NCBI RefSeq assembly: GCF_008386235.1
Contig: NZ_CP040671.1
Coordinates: forward strand, 1,986,001-2,050,000
Reading direction: 5' to 3'
Origin: Thermosynechococcus sp. CL-1
GTDB lineage: Bacteria > Cyanobacteriota > Cyanobacteriia > Thermosynechococcales > Thermosynechococcaceae
DNA: 64,000 bases
Shown: piece by piece, positions 9,692 to 17,780 of the stretch
How the letters are laid out: every line of letters begins with the position of its first letter
How positions within the stretch are numbered: position 1 is the first letter of the stretch
The notes under the pieces: generated by a model
Database searches by the model: none
What the model was told of the DNA's origin: nothing
Seen by the model: only the letters and a program-made list of their open reading frames with translations
Translations under genes and position numbers: made by a program

Positions 9692-10525
9692 ATGACCATC
9701 TCAGAGTCATCAGCGGTTGCGGAAACTGCATCAGCAGCAAGGAGGGGAACACCTTGGTACGTGCCCACCTTCTCCCCAGAACATGGGGTTTATGTGATGT
9801 TGATTGTGGCGTTTCTCACGGGGGCAGCAGCAGCGCAGCACTGGAGTTGGAGAACTACGCTGGCTCTGGTGACTGCCTTTAGTGCCTTTCAGGCGGAGCA
9901 TCCCTTAACACTACAAATCAAGCAGCGGCGAAGTTGGAAACCCCGTTGCCTGGTGTGGGGAGGTGTCTACAGTGCCCTTGCCCTTGGCCTTGCTTTTTAT
10001 CTTTACCTTGCGGTGCCACGGTTACTTTGGATTTACCTAGGGGCGATCGCCATTTTTGTGATTGATAGTATTGCTGTGTTTTATCGTCAGCGTAAAGCCA
10101 TCTGGAACGAGTTACTCACCTTTGCAGGGGTCTGCTTGGTGGCTCCCCTAACGGAGATGGCCACCACTGAAGAGGCCTCTTTCCTGTCTGTTGGATTATG
10201 GCTGTTGAATACCCTTTTCTTTGGCAGTGCGATTTTTGCTGTGAAGCTGCGTAAGCACAAAACCGCCTTTTGGCTTCCTGGTGTGGTTTATCACAGCGTT
10301 GCCGCTCTCCTCATTGGTCTTTTGTGGTGGCTAAGGTGGTTGCCCCCCTTGGCAGCGGCGGCCTTTGCCATTGCACTGCTCAAGTTTGGTCTCATTGTTT
10401 GGCAAGCCAACTGGTACAGAAACACAGCCATAAAAAACGTTGCCTTGCTGGAAACAGGCTCAGCATTTTTATTTCTCAGCCTGATCCTTGCGGCGCTATT
10501 GCCTGCCCATTTGCCTCGACCTTAG
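9692..10525 (+). CDS. YwiC-like membrane protein
   Basis: 277 residues from the ATG at 9692 with GGAGG eight bases upstream. The sequence WYVPTFSPEHGVYVMLIVAFLTGA is close to the PxxEHG...W pattern of the YwiC-like family, and about eight hydrophobic helices follow. Members are often found beside nitrate, nitrite or NO reduction genes, and no biochemical role is established. Last gene of the norB operon; it ends 106 bases before the convergent natA. Confidence 0.8.
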   Translation: MTISESSAVAETASAARRGTPWYVPTFSPEHGVYVMLIVAFLTGAAAAQHWSWRTTLALVTAFSAFQAEHPLTLQIKQRRSWKPRCLVWGGVYSALALGLAFYLYLAVPRLLWIYLGAIAIFVIDSIAVFYRQRKAIWNELLTFAGVCLVAPLTEMATTEEASFLSVGLWLLNTLFFGSAIFAVKLRKHKTAFWLPGVVYHSVAALLIGLLWWLRWLPPLAAAAFAIALLKFGLIVWQANWYRNTAIKNVALLETGSAFLFLSLILAALLPAHLPRP

Positions 10526-10631
10526 CTTTTTTAGCGGTTTTGGCCCAATGCGCGTCGCAGGGGGAGGATTCAAAGCTGTGGAGAGCCATGCCAACGATCC
10601 CCAAAGCCTTAGCCCTTAATGGGAGTAGGAA

Positions 10632-11444
10632 CTACTGTCCGAGGTAAGCGGTCAGAACCTCAGGATTGGTTTGAATCTCAGTGGGGGAACCATCCGCCAG
10701 ATTTTTCCCCTCTGCTAAGACCCAGATGTGCTGACACAGGGACATGACCACGTCCATATTGTGTTCAATAATCAAAAATGTCACGCCCTGTTGGTTCCAC
10801 CGCACAATGTGCTCACAAATTTGATGGATCAAGGTGGGGTTCACACCTGCTGCTGGCTCATCGAGGAGCACCATGCGGGGATGGTGCATCATCACCCGTG
10901 CCATTTCTAAAAGTTTGCGTTGCCCTCCCGACAAGGCGCCAGCGTAGTCATGGGCCTTAGCGGTTAACCCCACAGACTCCAAAATCTCCCACGCCCGTTG
11001 CCGCAGCTTTTGTTCCTCTTGACGAATGCGCAGCGGTTGTAGCCAACTATTCCAGAATTTCTCCCCTGTTTGCAGCGGCGCCGCCAAGAGCATATTTTCG
11101 AGAACCGAGAGGCGCGAGAGCACACGGGGCACTTGGAAGGTGCGCAGGAGTCCTTGGAGAGCAACTTGGTGGGTGGGCAGATGGCTAATGGGGGCACCAT
11201 CAAAAATCACGCGGCCTTGGTCGGGGGTGAGGAAATTGCACAACAGGTTGAATAGGGTGGTTTTGCCCGCACCATTGGGGCCAATGAGACCGGTGATGCT
11301 GCCGCGGGCAACCCGAATTTCCACATGATCGACAGCGCGAATACCACCAAAACTTTTGCACAGCCCCGTGGCCACTAGGAGATCCGAAGGCAAGACTTGA
11401 CTGACACCACTAGAGACGGGCGCAAGAGAAGATTCATCGACCAA
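10632..11444 (-). CDS. natA: Branched-chain/neutral amino acid ABC transporter ATP-binding protein (LivG/NatA type)
   Basis: ATPase of a high-affinity amino-acid importer. 270 residues from a TTG. Walker A is GPNGAGKTT, the signature is LSGGQRKLLEMAR, Walker B is MVLLDEP, and the switch His is in IIEHNMD. The LivG class is recognised by the long insert after RTFQVPRVLSRLSVLENMLLA. The start overlaps the end of the permease gene by 11 bases, so the order is natC then natA. The binding protein, second permease and second ATPase are not in this window. The name follows the cyanobacterial N-I system and is by similarity. Confidence 0.85.
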   Translation of the reverse strand: MVDESSLAPVSSGVSQVLPSDLLVATGLCKSFGGIRAVDHVEIRVARGSITGLIGPNGAGKTTLFNLLCNFLTPDQGRVIFDGAPISHLPTHQVALQGLLRTFQVPRVLSRLSVLENMLLAAPLQTGEKFWNSWLQPLRIRQEEQKLRQRAWEILESVGLTAKAHDYAGALSGGQRKLLEMARVMMHHPRMVLLDEPAAGVNPTLIHQICEHIVRWNQQGVTFLIIEHNMDVVMSLCQHIWVLAEGKNLADGSPTEIQTNPEVLTAYLGQ

Positions 11445-12684
11445 GGCTGAGTTCCTCCTTTTTGCCCAAAATACCTTGGGGTCGCCACATCATCAAGATA
11501 ATGAGGACAAGGCCAATGAGCATCATCCGCAAGGCCTCTAGGCGACCGCCATCAAGGGGAATAAAGCGGGTCAGGGCAGTGTAGGCCCAAAAGAGGGCAG
11601 CGCCGAGGAGGGTACCCATGTTATTGCCTGCGCCCCCCAAAACCACAATGGTCCACGCCTGAAATGTAATCAGGGATACAAAGCCGTCGGGGTTAATAAA
11701 GGTCAGCTGCCACGCATAAAACGACCCGGCCACCGCCGCGATCGCCCCCCCCAGAAGGAAGGATTGCATTTTGTAGGCAAAGACATTTTTACCCAAGGCC
11801 TTGGCCACTTCTTCATCCTCACGGATGGCTTTGAGCACCCGTCCCCAAGGAGAACGGATCAAACGCTCCAACTGCCACACCACCAAAGCAAGCACCAATA
11901 CCAGCAGCCACAACAACCCAGCGCGGTAGCTAAAGGCCCACAGACCAAGGGTTAGAGCTTTGACCACCAGACCCACCAAAGCAGCGGCCAAGGTATTCAG
12001 GGCAATGGGAACCACGGCTCGTTTTTCTGGATGGCAATAATAGCTCACAAGGGCGATCGCCCCACCCAGCGTCACCAGTGTCAACCCAAGAGGAAAAAGG
12101 GCAATTCCCCGGCCTAAGCTCAAGGGGAGCAACGTTGCCCAAAGGTTGAGGGTACCGGTTATCAGCAGGGCCGCATAGCTAGGGAGTAACCAGCGGGGAT
12201 GCGATCGCCCATACTGCCGCTGTAGCCATTGCCACCACTGCCATGCAGCCGCCCCCACCACAGCCCAAAAAAGAGCAATCATCCCCAGTTTGGTCAGCAG
12301 ATTGGGATTGAACTGAGCAAGGGGCAGCGGAAACCCATACACCCCCCGACCGCCTCGGGTTAGCCAATCCTCATTGAGGGCAATCAAGCGGACAATTTCC
12401 GCCATGCCGATCGTCACAATCGCGAGGTAATCTTCCCGCAGCCGCAGCGTCGCAATCCCCATTAAAAAGCCCAGTCCCATCGCCAGCACCACGCCAGCAA
12501 GGACAGCAAAGAACATGGGGACGCCAGCAATCCCCAACAAAATCGTGGTGTAGGAACCAATGGCCAAAAAGCCAACATGGCCAAAGTTAATTAGCCCCGT
12601 ATAGCCCCAGTGCAAATTCAGCCCCAAGCTAAAAAGGGCAAAGGTGGCAGTAAAGATACCAAGGGAAATGAGATAGCCAACCAT
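11434..12684 (-). CDS. natC: Branched-chain/neutral amino acid ABC transporter permease (LivM/NatC type)
   Basis: 416-residue inner-membrane permease with about ten hydrophobic helices. It opens with NLHWGYTGLINFGHVGFLAIG, the hallmark of LivM-type permeases, and contains LRLREDYLAIVTIGMAEIVR and the cytoplasmic loop IRSPWGRVLKAIREDEEVAKALGKN that contacts the ATPase. It is longer than typical LivM because of an inserted hydrophobic stretch in the middle (about residues 140-270), which is also known for cyanobacterial NatC. ATG start; transcribed ahead of natA. Confidence 0.87.
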   Translation of the reverse strand: MVGYLISLGIFTATFALFSLGLNLHWGYTGLINFGHVGFLAIGSYTTILLGIAGVPMFFAVLAGVVLAMGLGFLMGIATLRLREDYLAIVTIGMAEIVRLIALNEDWLTRGGRGVYGFPLPLAQFNPNLLTKLGMIALFWAVVGAAAWQWWQWLQRQYGRSHPRWLLPSYAALLITGTLNLWATLLPLSLGRGIALFPLGLTLVTLGGAIALVSYYCHPEKRAVVPIALNTLAAALVGLVVKALTLGLWAFSYRAGLLWLLVLVLALVVWQLERLIRSPWGRVLKAIREDEEVAKALGKNVFAYKMQSFLLGGAIAAVAGSFYAWQLTFINPDGFVSLITFQAWTIVVLGGAGNNMGTLLGAALFWAYTALTRFIPLDGGRLEALRMMLIGLVLIILMMWRPQGILGKKEELSLGR

Positions 12685-12781
12685 TTAGATCATCGAAGTT
12701 AAGGGCGAGACAGTTGCGCTGCGCTGTTGCGATCGCGCCAGTGGATGAAGGAATCAAAATGAGTATATTTTATACACCTGC

Positions 12782-14071
12782 CTAGCGATAACCATAGAAC
12801 CGAGTGGCAAAGTTTTGCGATCGCGTCGGGGACAGTTGACGCGCTTTCAAAATCGCGGCGGTGAGAAATACATAGGCCAAAATCCCCACCACTGCCAAAC
12901 CCATCGGACCAAAACGGGCGGCAGCCGTATTCCAAAGGGCATGCAGAAAGGCCGCTAGACCTAGGCCAACCATTAAAATCAAGGGCGCTCGATGGGGGCG
13001 CAATACACTCAATCCCACACAATAGCCCAAGTAGCCCGTGTAGGCCATGTGCCCCGTTAGGGATCCCAAGACCCGGGGAATCAGCACTTGCAGACCAGCT
13101 AAATTACCAAATTGACCGGCAATACTAGGGACATACTGCCCAAGGGTTTCTGTCCACGTAAAACCGAGGCCGGCAGCCGCTCCCAAGAGAATACCATCGA
13201 GGGGTTCCCATACGCCCACCTTTTGTTTCCACGGACTCGGCAGCCATCGCCCTAAGCCATAGGCTACGATAATGGGTAACGCCTTGAGTAGCTCTTCCAT
13301 TAACCCGGCACCAATGAAGTTGCGGCTGAATAACACCCAAAATGAGGGATGGGGCGGATGCAGTTGGCCGGGTAAAACGGTGCGAAAGACATAGATCATC
13401 GCTGGCAAAATTGGGCTTTGCAGAATCAAAATTTCCAGCGTCAACGTGCCCAGTAGAACCCATGCGGGTTTGCGTTTGCCACAGAGTTGATAGATGAAGT
13501 AATAGGCAGCACTGCCCAAATAGAGCGCCAAGATGACTTTGAAGGCATCGGGGGAGCCAGCAGTGGCAAAAAGGAGGATAACCGCAACAACCGTGACAAT
13601 CCCCGGTACCAGATAGGCTTTGCGTACCCAGTCGGGATGAATGGCAAAAATGGGTAGGAGTTGGGTGAGGGTGAGGGGTTGATCGGGCTGGGTGCTTACG
13701 ACTTCAGTGAGGGGAAGATATTCTAGGACAAATTCAGGCCCTTGGCGCCCCAATTGAATGCGATCGCCCGCCTTGAGCACAGTTGATGTTTCCACTCGCT
13801 GTTGATTGACATAGGTGCCATTGACACTGCCGAGGTCAGCGATCGCCCACACGGGAATACTGCCACGCTTTTGACAGGTGAGTTGGGCATGGTGGCGGGA
13901 AACAGAAGTATAGATGTGAGCGTCAAGGACAATGTGGCAGGTAGCGGGGTCACGACCAATAATGGTCACATCCTCCTGAGACAGCCAAAACTGCCCCACT
14001 TCAGGGGAAACTTGCCGCAGCACACCCGCATACTTCAGCGTTGGATGGAGGGGGGAGCGATCGCGATTCAT
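12782..14071 (-). CDS. FHA domain fused to PrsW-family intramembrane protease
   Basis: 429 residues from the ATG at 14071; a GTG at 14125 would add 18 residues but lies only some 13 bases from a TATAGT box, so I prefer the ATG. Residues about 30-125 are a forkhead-associated domain with IIGRD, SRHHAQL and DLGSVNGTYVN, the usual phosphothreonine-binding signature. The rest is a multi-helix PrsW domain with the conserved acidic motif MEELLKALP, then LDGILLGAAAGLGFTWTETL, SLTGHMAYTGYLGY and AAFLHALWN. PrsW proteins cleave membrane anti-sigma factors in Bacillus. The fusion suggests that proteolysis is steered by Ser/Thr phosphorylation (inference). Monocistronic. Confidence 0.85.
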   Translation of the reverse strand: MNRDRSPLHPTLKYAGVLRQVSPEVGQFWLSQEDVTIIGRDPATCHIVLDAHIYTSVSRHHAQLTCQKRGSIPVWAIADLGSVNGTYVNQQRVETSTVLKAGDRIQLGRQGPEFVLEYLPLTEVVSTQPDQPLTLTQLLPIFAIHPDWVRKAYLVPGIVTVVAVILLFATAGSPDAFKVILALYLGSAAYYFIYQLCGKRKPAWVLLGTLTLEILILQSPILPAMIYVFRTVLPGQLHPPHPSFWVLFSRNFIGAGLMEELLKALPIIVAYGLGRWLPSPWKQKVGVWEPLDGILLGAAAGLGFTWTETLGQYVPSIAGQFGNLAGLQVLIPRVLGSLTGHMAYTGYLGYCVGLSVLRPHRAPLILMVGLGLAAFLHALWNTAAARFGPMGLAVVGILAYVFLTAAILKARQLSPTRSQNFATRFYGYR

Positions 14072-14288
14072 TAGTACCCGTATCAACTGCAAGGGGGACG
14101 ATGAGACTTTCAAAGTCCTACCCACTCAGCACTCACACCCACTATACACTGAGGACTTGAGACCGCCTTTGCGCAAAGGGGCGATCGCGAGGGGAAACCA
14201 TGGCTGTCCATCCTAGGCAGAGCGTTACTTTGGGGGCAGGAGTTGACAAAGGGCAGCATTTTGCGCAATGATAAAATTCTGCTGATTT

Positions 14289-14361
14289 GGGGCTATAGCT
14301 CAGTTGGTAGAGCACTTCAATGGCATTGAAGGGGTCAGCGGTTCGAGTCCGCTTAGCTCCA
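14289..14361 (+). tRNA. tRNA-Ala (anticodon GGC)
   Basis: 73 bases without encoded CCA. The acceptor stem GGGGCTA pairs with TAGCTCC (one G-T), the D arm is AGCTCAGTTGGTAGAGC, the anticodon loop ATGGCAT is closed by CTTCA/TGAAG, and the T arm is GCGGTTCGAGTCCGC. The GGC anticodon reads GCC/GCU alanine codons. It borders the accessory island on its left side. Confidence 0.96.
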
Positions 14362-14586
14362 GTAAAAATGTAAACCATGTTTTTTGTTAGGCGTAGGGGT
14401 GTAGTCAGTATAGGCTGCCACTCCAAATCAGCACCGCAATGAACCATGGCACTCGCAAAGGAAACCGAACGGGCGATCGCATCCACCCGCAACAAGGAGC
14501 GTTTAATCCTCCCTTCCAGACCGACCCACCGGCCGACCAGTTGTCCATGGGGCGAAATTGAGGTTTGACTTCCATGTTGGCGAGCG

Positions 14587-15243
14587 ATGAGAACAATGAC
14601 AAAATCCAGACAGCGGGTGGTGGATTACGGTGAGGTTCTAACACCGCCGCCCATCGTCAACGCCATGCTCGATCTAGTCAAGCAGGAGACCGAGCGGATT
14701 GATTCGCGCTTTCTTGAGCCTGCATGCGGTACGGGGAATTTTCTCATCGAGATTTTGCACCGGAAACTGCGCGTGGTGGAAACGCGCTATGTCAAGGTTC
14801 AACTGGAGTGGGAGCGCTACGCTATCCTAGCGGTGTCGTCACTCTATGGCATTGACATTCTGGCAGACAACGTAGAGGAATGCCGGCAACGCTTGTTTGC
14901 CGTTTTTGATGAAGCCTACACGCGGCTTTTCAAAGACAAGATCAAAGCGCCCTGCCGGGAAACGGTGCGCTATATCCTCAGCAAAAATATTGTTCATGGC
15001 GACGCGCTGACCTTGAAAACCGTAGGGGAAAACCCGCAGCCGATTATTTTCCCAGAGTGGTCACTGGTGAGTGGCAGCCTGCTCAAGCGGCGGGACTTTG
15101 CCTTCCATGAACTGGTGAACCAAGGGGCGATGCGAGAGTTGCCGCTCTTTTCAGATGCTGGTGAGGAGGTGTTCATCCCCGAACCGGTCAAAGACTATCC
15201 GCCGGTGCATTTCCTAGAGGTTCCCCATGCCTATGATGACTAA
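14587..15243 (+). CDS. Small N6-adenine DNA methylase-like subunit (SAM-binding part)
   Basis: 218 residues. It contains a DNA-methylase motif [16 protein letters not shown], preceded by [15 protein letters not shown], the motif X region of gamma-class adenine methylases, and [19 protein letters not shown] as motif II. I find no NPPY motif IV, so by itself it appears unable to methylate; it may pair with the next gene, whose start it overlaps by 17 bases. First gene of a four-gene tandem that ends at 20286. Base use is typical of a foreign segment: few HIP1 sites. A remnant of a larger methylase is another possibility. Confidence 0.75.
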   Translation: MRTMTKSRQRVVDYGEVLTPPPIVNAMLDLVKQETERIDSRFLEPACGTGNFLIEILHRKLRVVETRYVKVQLEWERYAILAVSSLYGIDILADNVEECRQRLFAVFDEAYTRLFKDKIKAPCRETVRYILSKNIVHGDALTLKTVGENPQPIIFPEWSLVSGSLLKRRDFAFHELVNQGAMRELPLFSDAGEEVFIPEPVKDYPPVHFLEVPHAYDD

Positions 15244-16774
15244 CCACAACCCCGACGTGCTCTTGTGCCTAGCCAACCTCTCCAGCGACGAGGTCTTTAC
15301 GCCGCCGCAACTGGCCAACCAGATGCTGGATTTGCTGCCGGCTGATCTCTGGCGCAACCCAGAGGCTCGCTTTCTCGACCCGGCCTGCAAGTCTGGGGTG
15401 TTCTTGCGCGAGATCGCCAAGCGGCTGGACAAGGGCTTGGAAACCCAAATCCCCGATCGCCAAGCGCGCATCAACCACATCATGACCCGCCAGCTTTATG
15501 GGATTGCCATCACCGAACTGACGGCGCTCATCGCGCGGCGCACCCTCTACTGCTCCAAGACCGCCAACGGCCCGTATTCGGTGTGCACGGCCTTCGACAC
15601 CCCGGAGGGCAACATTCGCTACCGGCGCACCGAGCACACCTGGCGAAACGGCCGCTGCCTCTTCTGCGGCGCCAATGAAGAAAATTACGCCCGCAGCGAG
15701 GAACTGGAAACCCACGCCTATGAATTCATTCACACCGAAAACCCAGAGGAGATTTTTAACATGAAATTCGATGTCATCATCGGCAACCCGCCGTATCAGT
15801 TGAGTGATGGAGGATTTGGCAGAAGCGCTTCACCTATCTATCACCATTTTGTCAGGCAGGCTAAGAAGCTCAATCCACGCTATCTTGTTATGATTATTCC
15901 AGCACGATGGTATTCTGGCGGTAAGGGGCTTGATGAATTCCGAGAAGAGACGCTCAATGACAGTCGTTTTCGTGAAATTCATGATTTTCCAGATGCTTCC
16001 GATGTATTTCCCGGAGTTCAAATCAAAGGTGGCGTCTGTTATTTCCTCTGGGATCGCGATCATGCTGGGCTGTGTAGAGTATCAAACTACTTATCAGGAA
16101 GTGTCTCAACATTGGAACGTCCATTGCTCGAACCCGCGGCGGATACTTTCATTCGTTACAACCAAGCTATTTCCGTACTGCACAAAGTAAGAAAGTTCAA
16201 TGAGCCTTCAATAAAAGACATTGTAAGCTCCAGTAAACCCTTTGGTTTCCGCACATTTTTTCTTGGCAAGCCTAAATCATTTCCTGGTGCAGTCAAGCTT
16301 TACCAGAACGGTGGCGTTGGTTGGGTGAGTCGGGAAGATATAAATGTTGGACAAGATGTAATCGATAAATACAAAGTCTTTATTCCAAGATTAGGCAGTG
16401 GTAGCGATAGTTTTCCACATCCTATTCTTGGACAGCCTTTTTTAGGAGAGCCTAATTCTGTTTGTACGGAGACATATCTATATATTGGGCCATTTGACTG
16501 CAAAGAGACTGCTGTTAATCTCATTTCTTACATTTCAACTCGGTTTTTCCGGTTCTTGGTATTGCTAATAAAGAGTACACAAGACGCAACCAGACGTGTC
16601 TATTACTTTGTTCCCATGCAAGACTTTAGCAAGCCGTGGACGGATGAAGAGCTCTACCAAAAGTACGGCTTGACTGAGGAGGAAATCGCCTTCATCGAAT
16701 CCATGGTCCGTCCGATGCCAGCCGATGACGAAAACGGCGCAGGGAACGAAGAAATGGAGACTGCCGATGAGTAG
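15227..16774 (+). CDS. Eco57I-type N6-adenine DNA methyltransferase
   Basis: 515 residues. Motif X is [14 protein letters not shown], motif [16 protein letters not shown] (Lys where Gly-Thr is usual), and the catalytic motif IV is [14 protein letters not shown] pair of Cys (CLFCGA) occurs in a short insert around residue 145. The C-terminal half ([17 protein letters not shown] and later) resembles the target-recognition part of Eco57I/type IIG and type I-like methylases. It overlaps the genes on both sides (17 and 8 bases), so expression is coupled. It is probably the modification enzyme that protects host DNA in this restriction-like system. The recognition site cannot be read from sequence. 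Confidence 0.85.
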   Translation: MPMMTNHNPDVLLCLANLSSDEVFTPPQLANQMLDLLPADLWRNPEARFLDPACKSGVFLREIAKRLDKGLETQIPDRQARINHIMTRQLYGIAITELTALIARRTLYCSKTANGPYSVCTAFDTPEGNIRYRRTEHTWRNGRCLFCGANEENYARSEELETHAYEFIHTENPEEIFNMKFDVIIGNPPYQLSDGGFGRSASPIYHHFVRQAKKLNPRYLVMIIPARWYSGGKGLDEFREETLNDSRFREIHDFPDASDVFPGVQIKGGVCYFLWDRDHAGLCRVSNYLSGSVSTLERPLLEPAADTFIRYNQAISVLHKVRKFNEPSIKDIVSSSKPFGFRTFFLGKPKSFPGAVKLYQNGGVGWVSREDINVGQDVIDKYKVFIPRLGSGSDSFPHPILGQPFLGEPNSVCTETYLYIGPFDCKETAVNLISYISTRFFRFLVLLIKSTQDATRRVYYFVPMQDFSKPWTDEELYQKYGLTEEEIAFIESMVRPMPADDENGAGNEEMETADE

Positions 16775-17780
16775 CCATCTTGCACCAAACCCCTATGAGC
16801 AGTTAAAAACGCAAATTGGTGAACTGCTCCGTCAGGGCCGGATTCAGGCGGGCCGGGCCATCAATACAATTCTTGTGCAGACCTACTGGCAGATCGGGCG
16901 GCACATTGTAGAGTTCGAACAAAAAGGAAACATCAAAGCCGAGTACGGCAGCGAACTGCTCGACCGGCTGTCAAAAGACCTGACCGCGGAATTCGGCAAG
17001 GGGTTTAGCCGCTCAAATCTTTTCCAGATTCGACAATTTTATCTCAAGTTTCCAAAAATCCAGACACTGTCTGGACAATTAAGCTGGAGTCACTATGTCG
17101 AAATTATAAAAGCAGACAGTGACCTTGAAATCAGTTTTTATGCCAAGCAATGCGAGAAAGAGGGCTGGAGCGTGCGTGAATTGAAGCGGCAGATGAAAAG
17201 CATGCTCTTTCATCGTCTTGCCTTGAGCAAAGACAAGCCTGGCGTACTGGAAATTGCTCAAAAGGGCAGCGAGGTTCAGCATGCCGAAGACCTGATTAAA
17301 GACCCCTATGTGTTTGAATTTCTTGGCATTCCACCCCAACACCAATATCTGGAAGGCGAACTGGAGCAAAGGCTTATCCAAAACCTGGAGTTATTCCTGC
17401 TGGAGTTGGGCAAGGGATTTGCCTTTGTGGGCAGGCAATACAAAATCACGCTGTCAAACCGCCATTTTTATGTGGATCTGGTTTTTTATCACCGCATACT
17501 CAAGTGCTTTGTGCTGATCGACCTCAAGCGCGGCGAAATCGAGCACACCGACATCGGGCAGATGAACATGTATCTGAATTATTTTGCCAAAGAGGAAAAT
17601 GTCGAAGGGGATAACCCGCCCATCGGCATCGTGCTTGGAGCCTACAAAGACCATATCCTCGTGGAATATGCTACCCAAAACATCAGCAATAAACTCTTCG
17701 TGAGCAAATATCAGCTTTATTTGCCAGACAAAAAACAATTGCAGGAAGAATTGGAGAGGCTTTTGACCCATGACGCATAA
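16767..17780 (+). CDS. DUF1016 / YhcG-family PD-(D/E)XK nuclease
   Basis: 337 residues from the ATG at 16767. The N-terminal DUF1016 domain includes [15 protein letters not shown] and [16 protein letters not shown]. The C-terminal nuclease domain starts about residue 190 with DPYVFEFLG and shows the fold motifs [18 protein letters not shown] and [14 protein letters not shown], where D, D and K give the catalytic set. Such proteins are frequent passengers of restriction-modification loci. It overlaps the methylase by 8 bases and the helicase by 11. In this system it could be the restriction nuclease or an accessory one (inference). Confidence 0.88.
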   Translation: MSSHLAPNPYEQLKTQIGELLRQGRIQAGRAINTILVQTYWQIGRHIVEFEQKGNIKAEYGSELLDRLSKDLTAEFGKGFSRSNLFQIRQFYLKFPKIQTLSGQLSWSHYVEIIKADSDLEISFYAKQCEKEGWSVRELKRQMKSMLFHRLALSKDKPGVLEIAQKGSEVQHAEDLIKDPYVFEFLGIPPQHQYLEGELEQRLIQNLELFLLELGKGFAFVGRQYKITLSNRHFYVDLVFYHRILKCFVLIDLKRGEIEHTDIGQMNMYLNYFAKEENVEGDNPPIGIVLGAYKDHILVEYATQNISNKLFVSKYQLYLPDKKQLQEELERLLTHDA

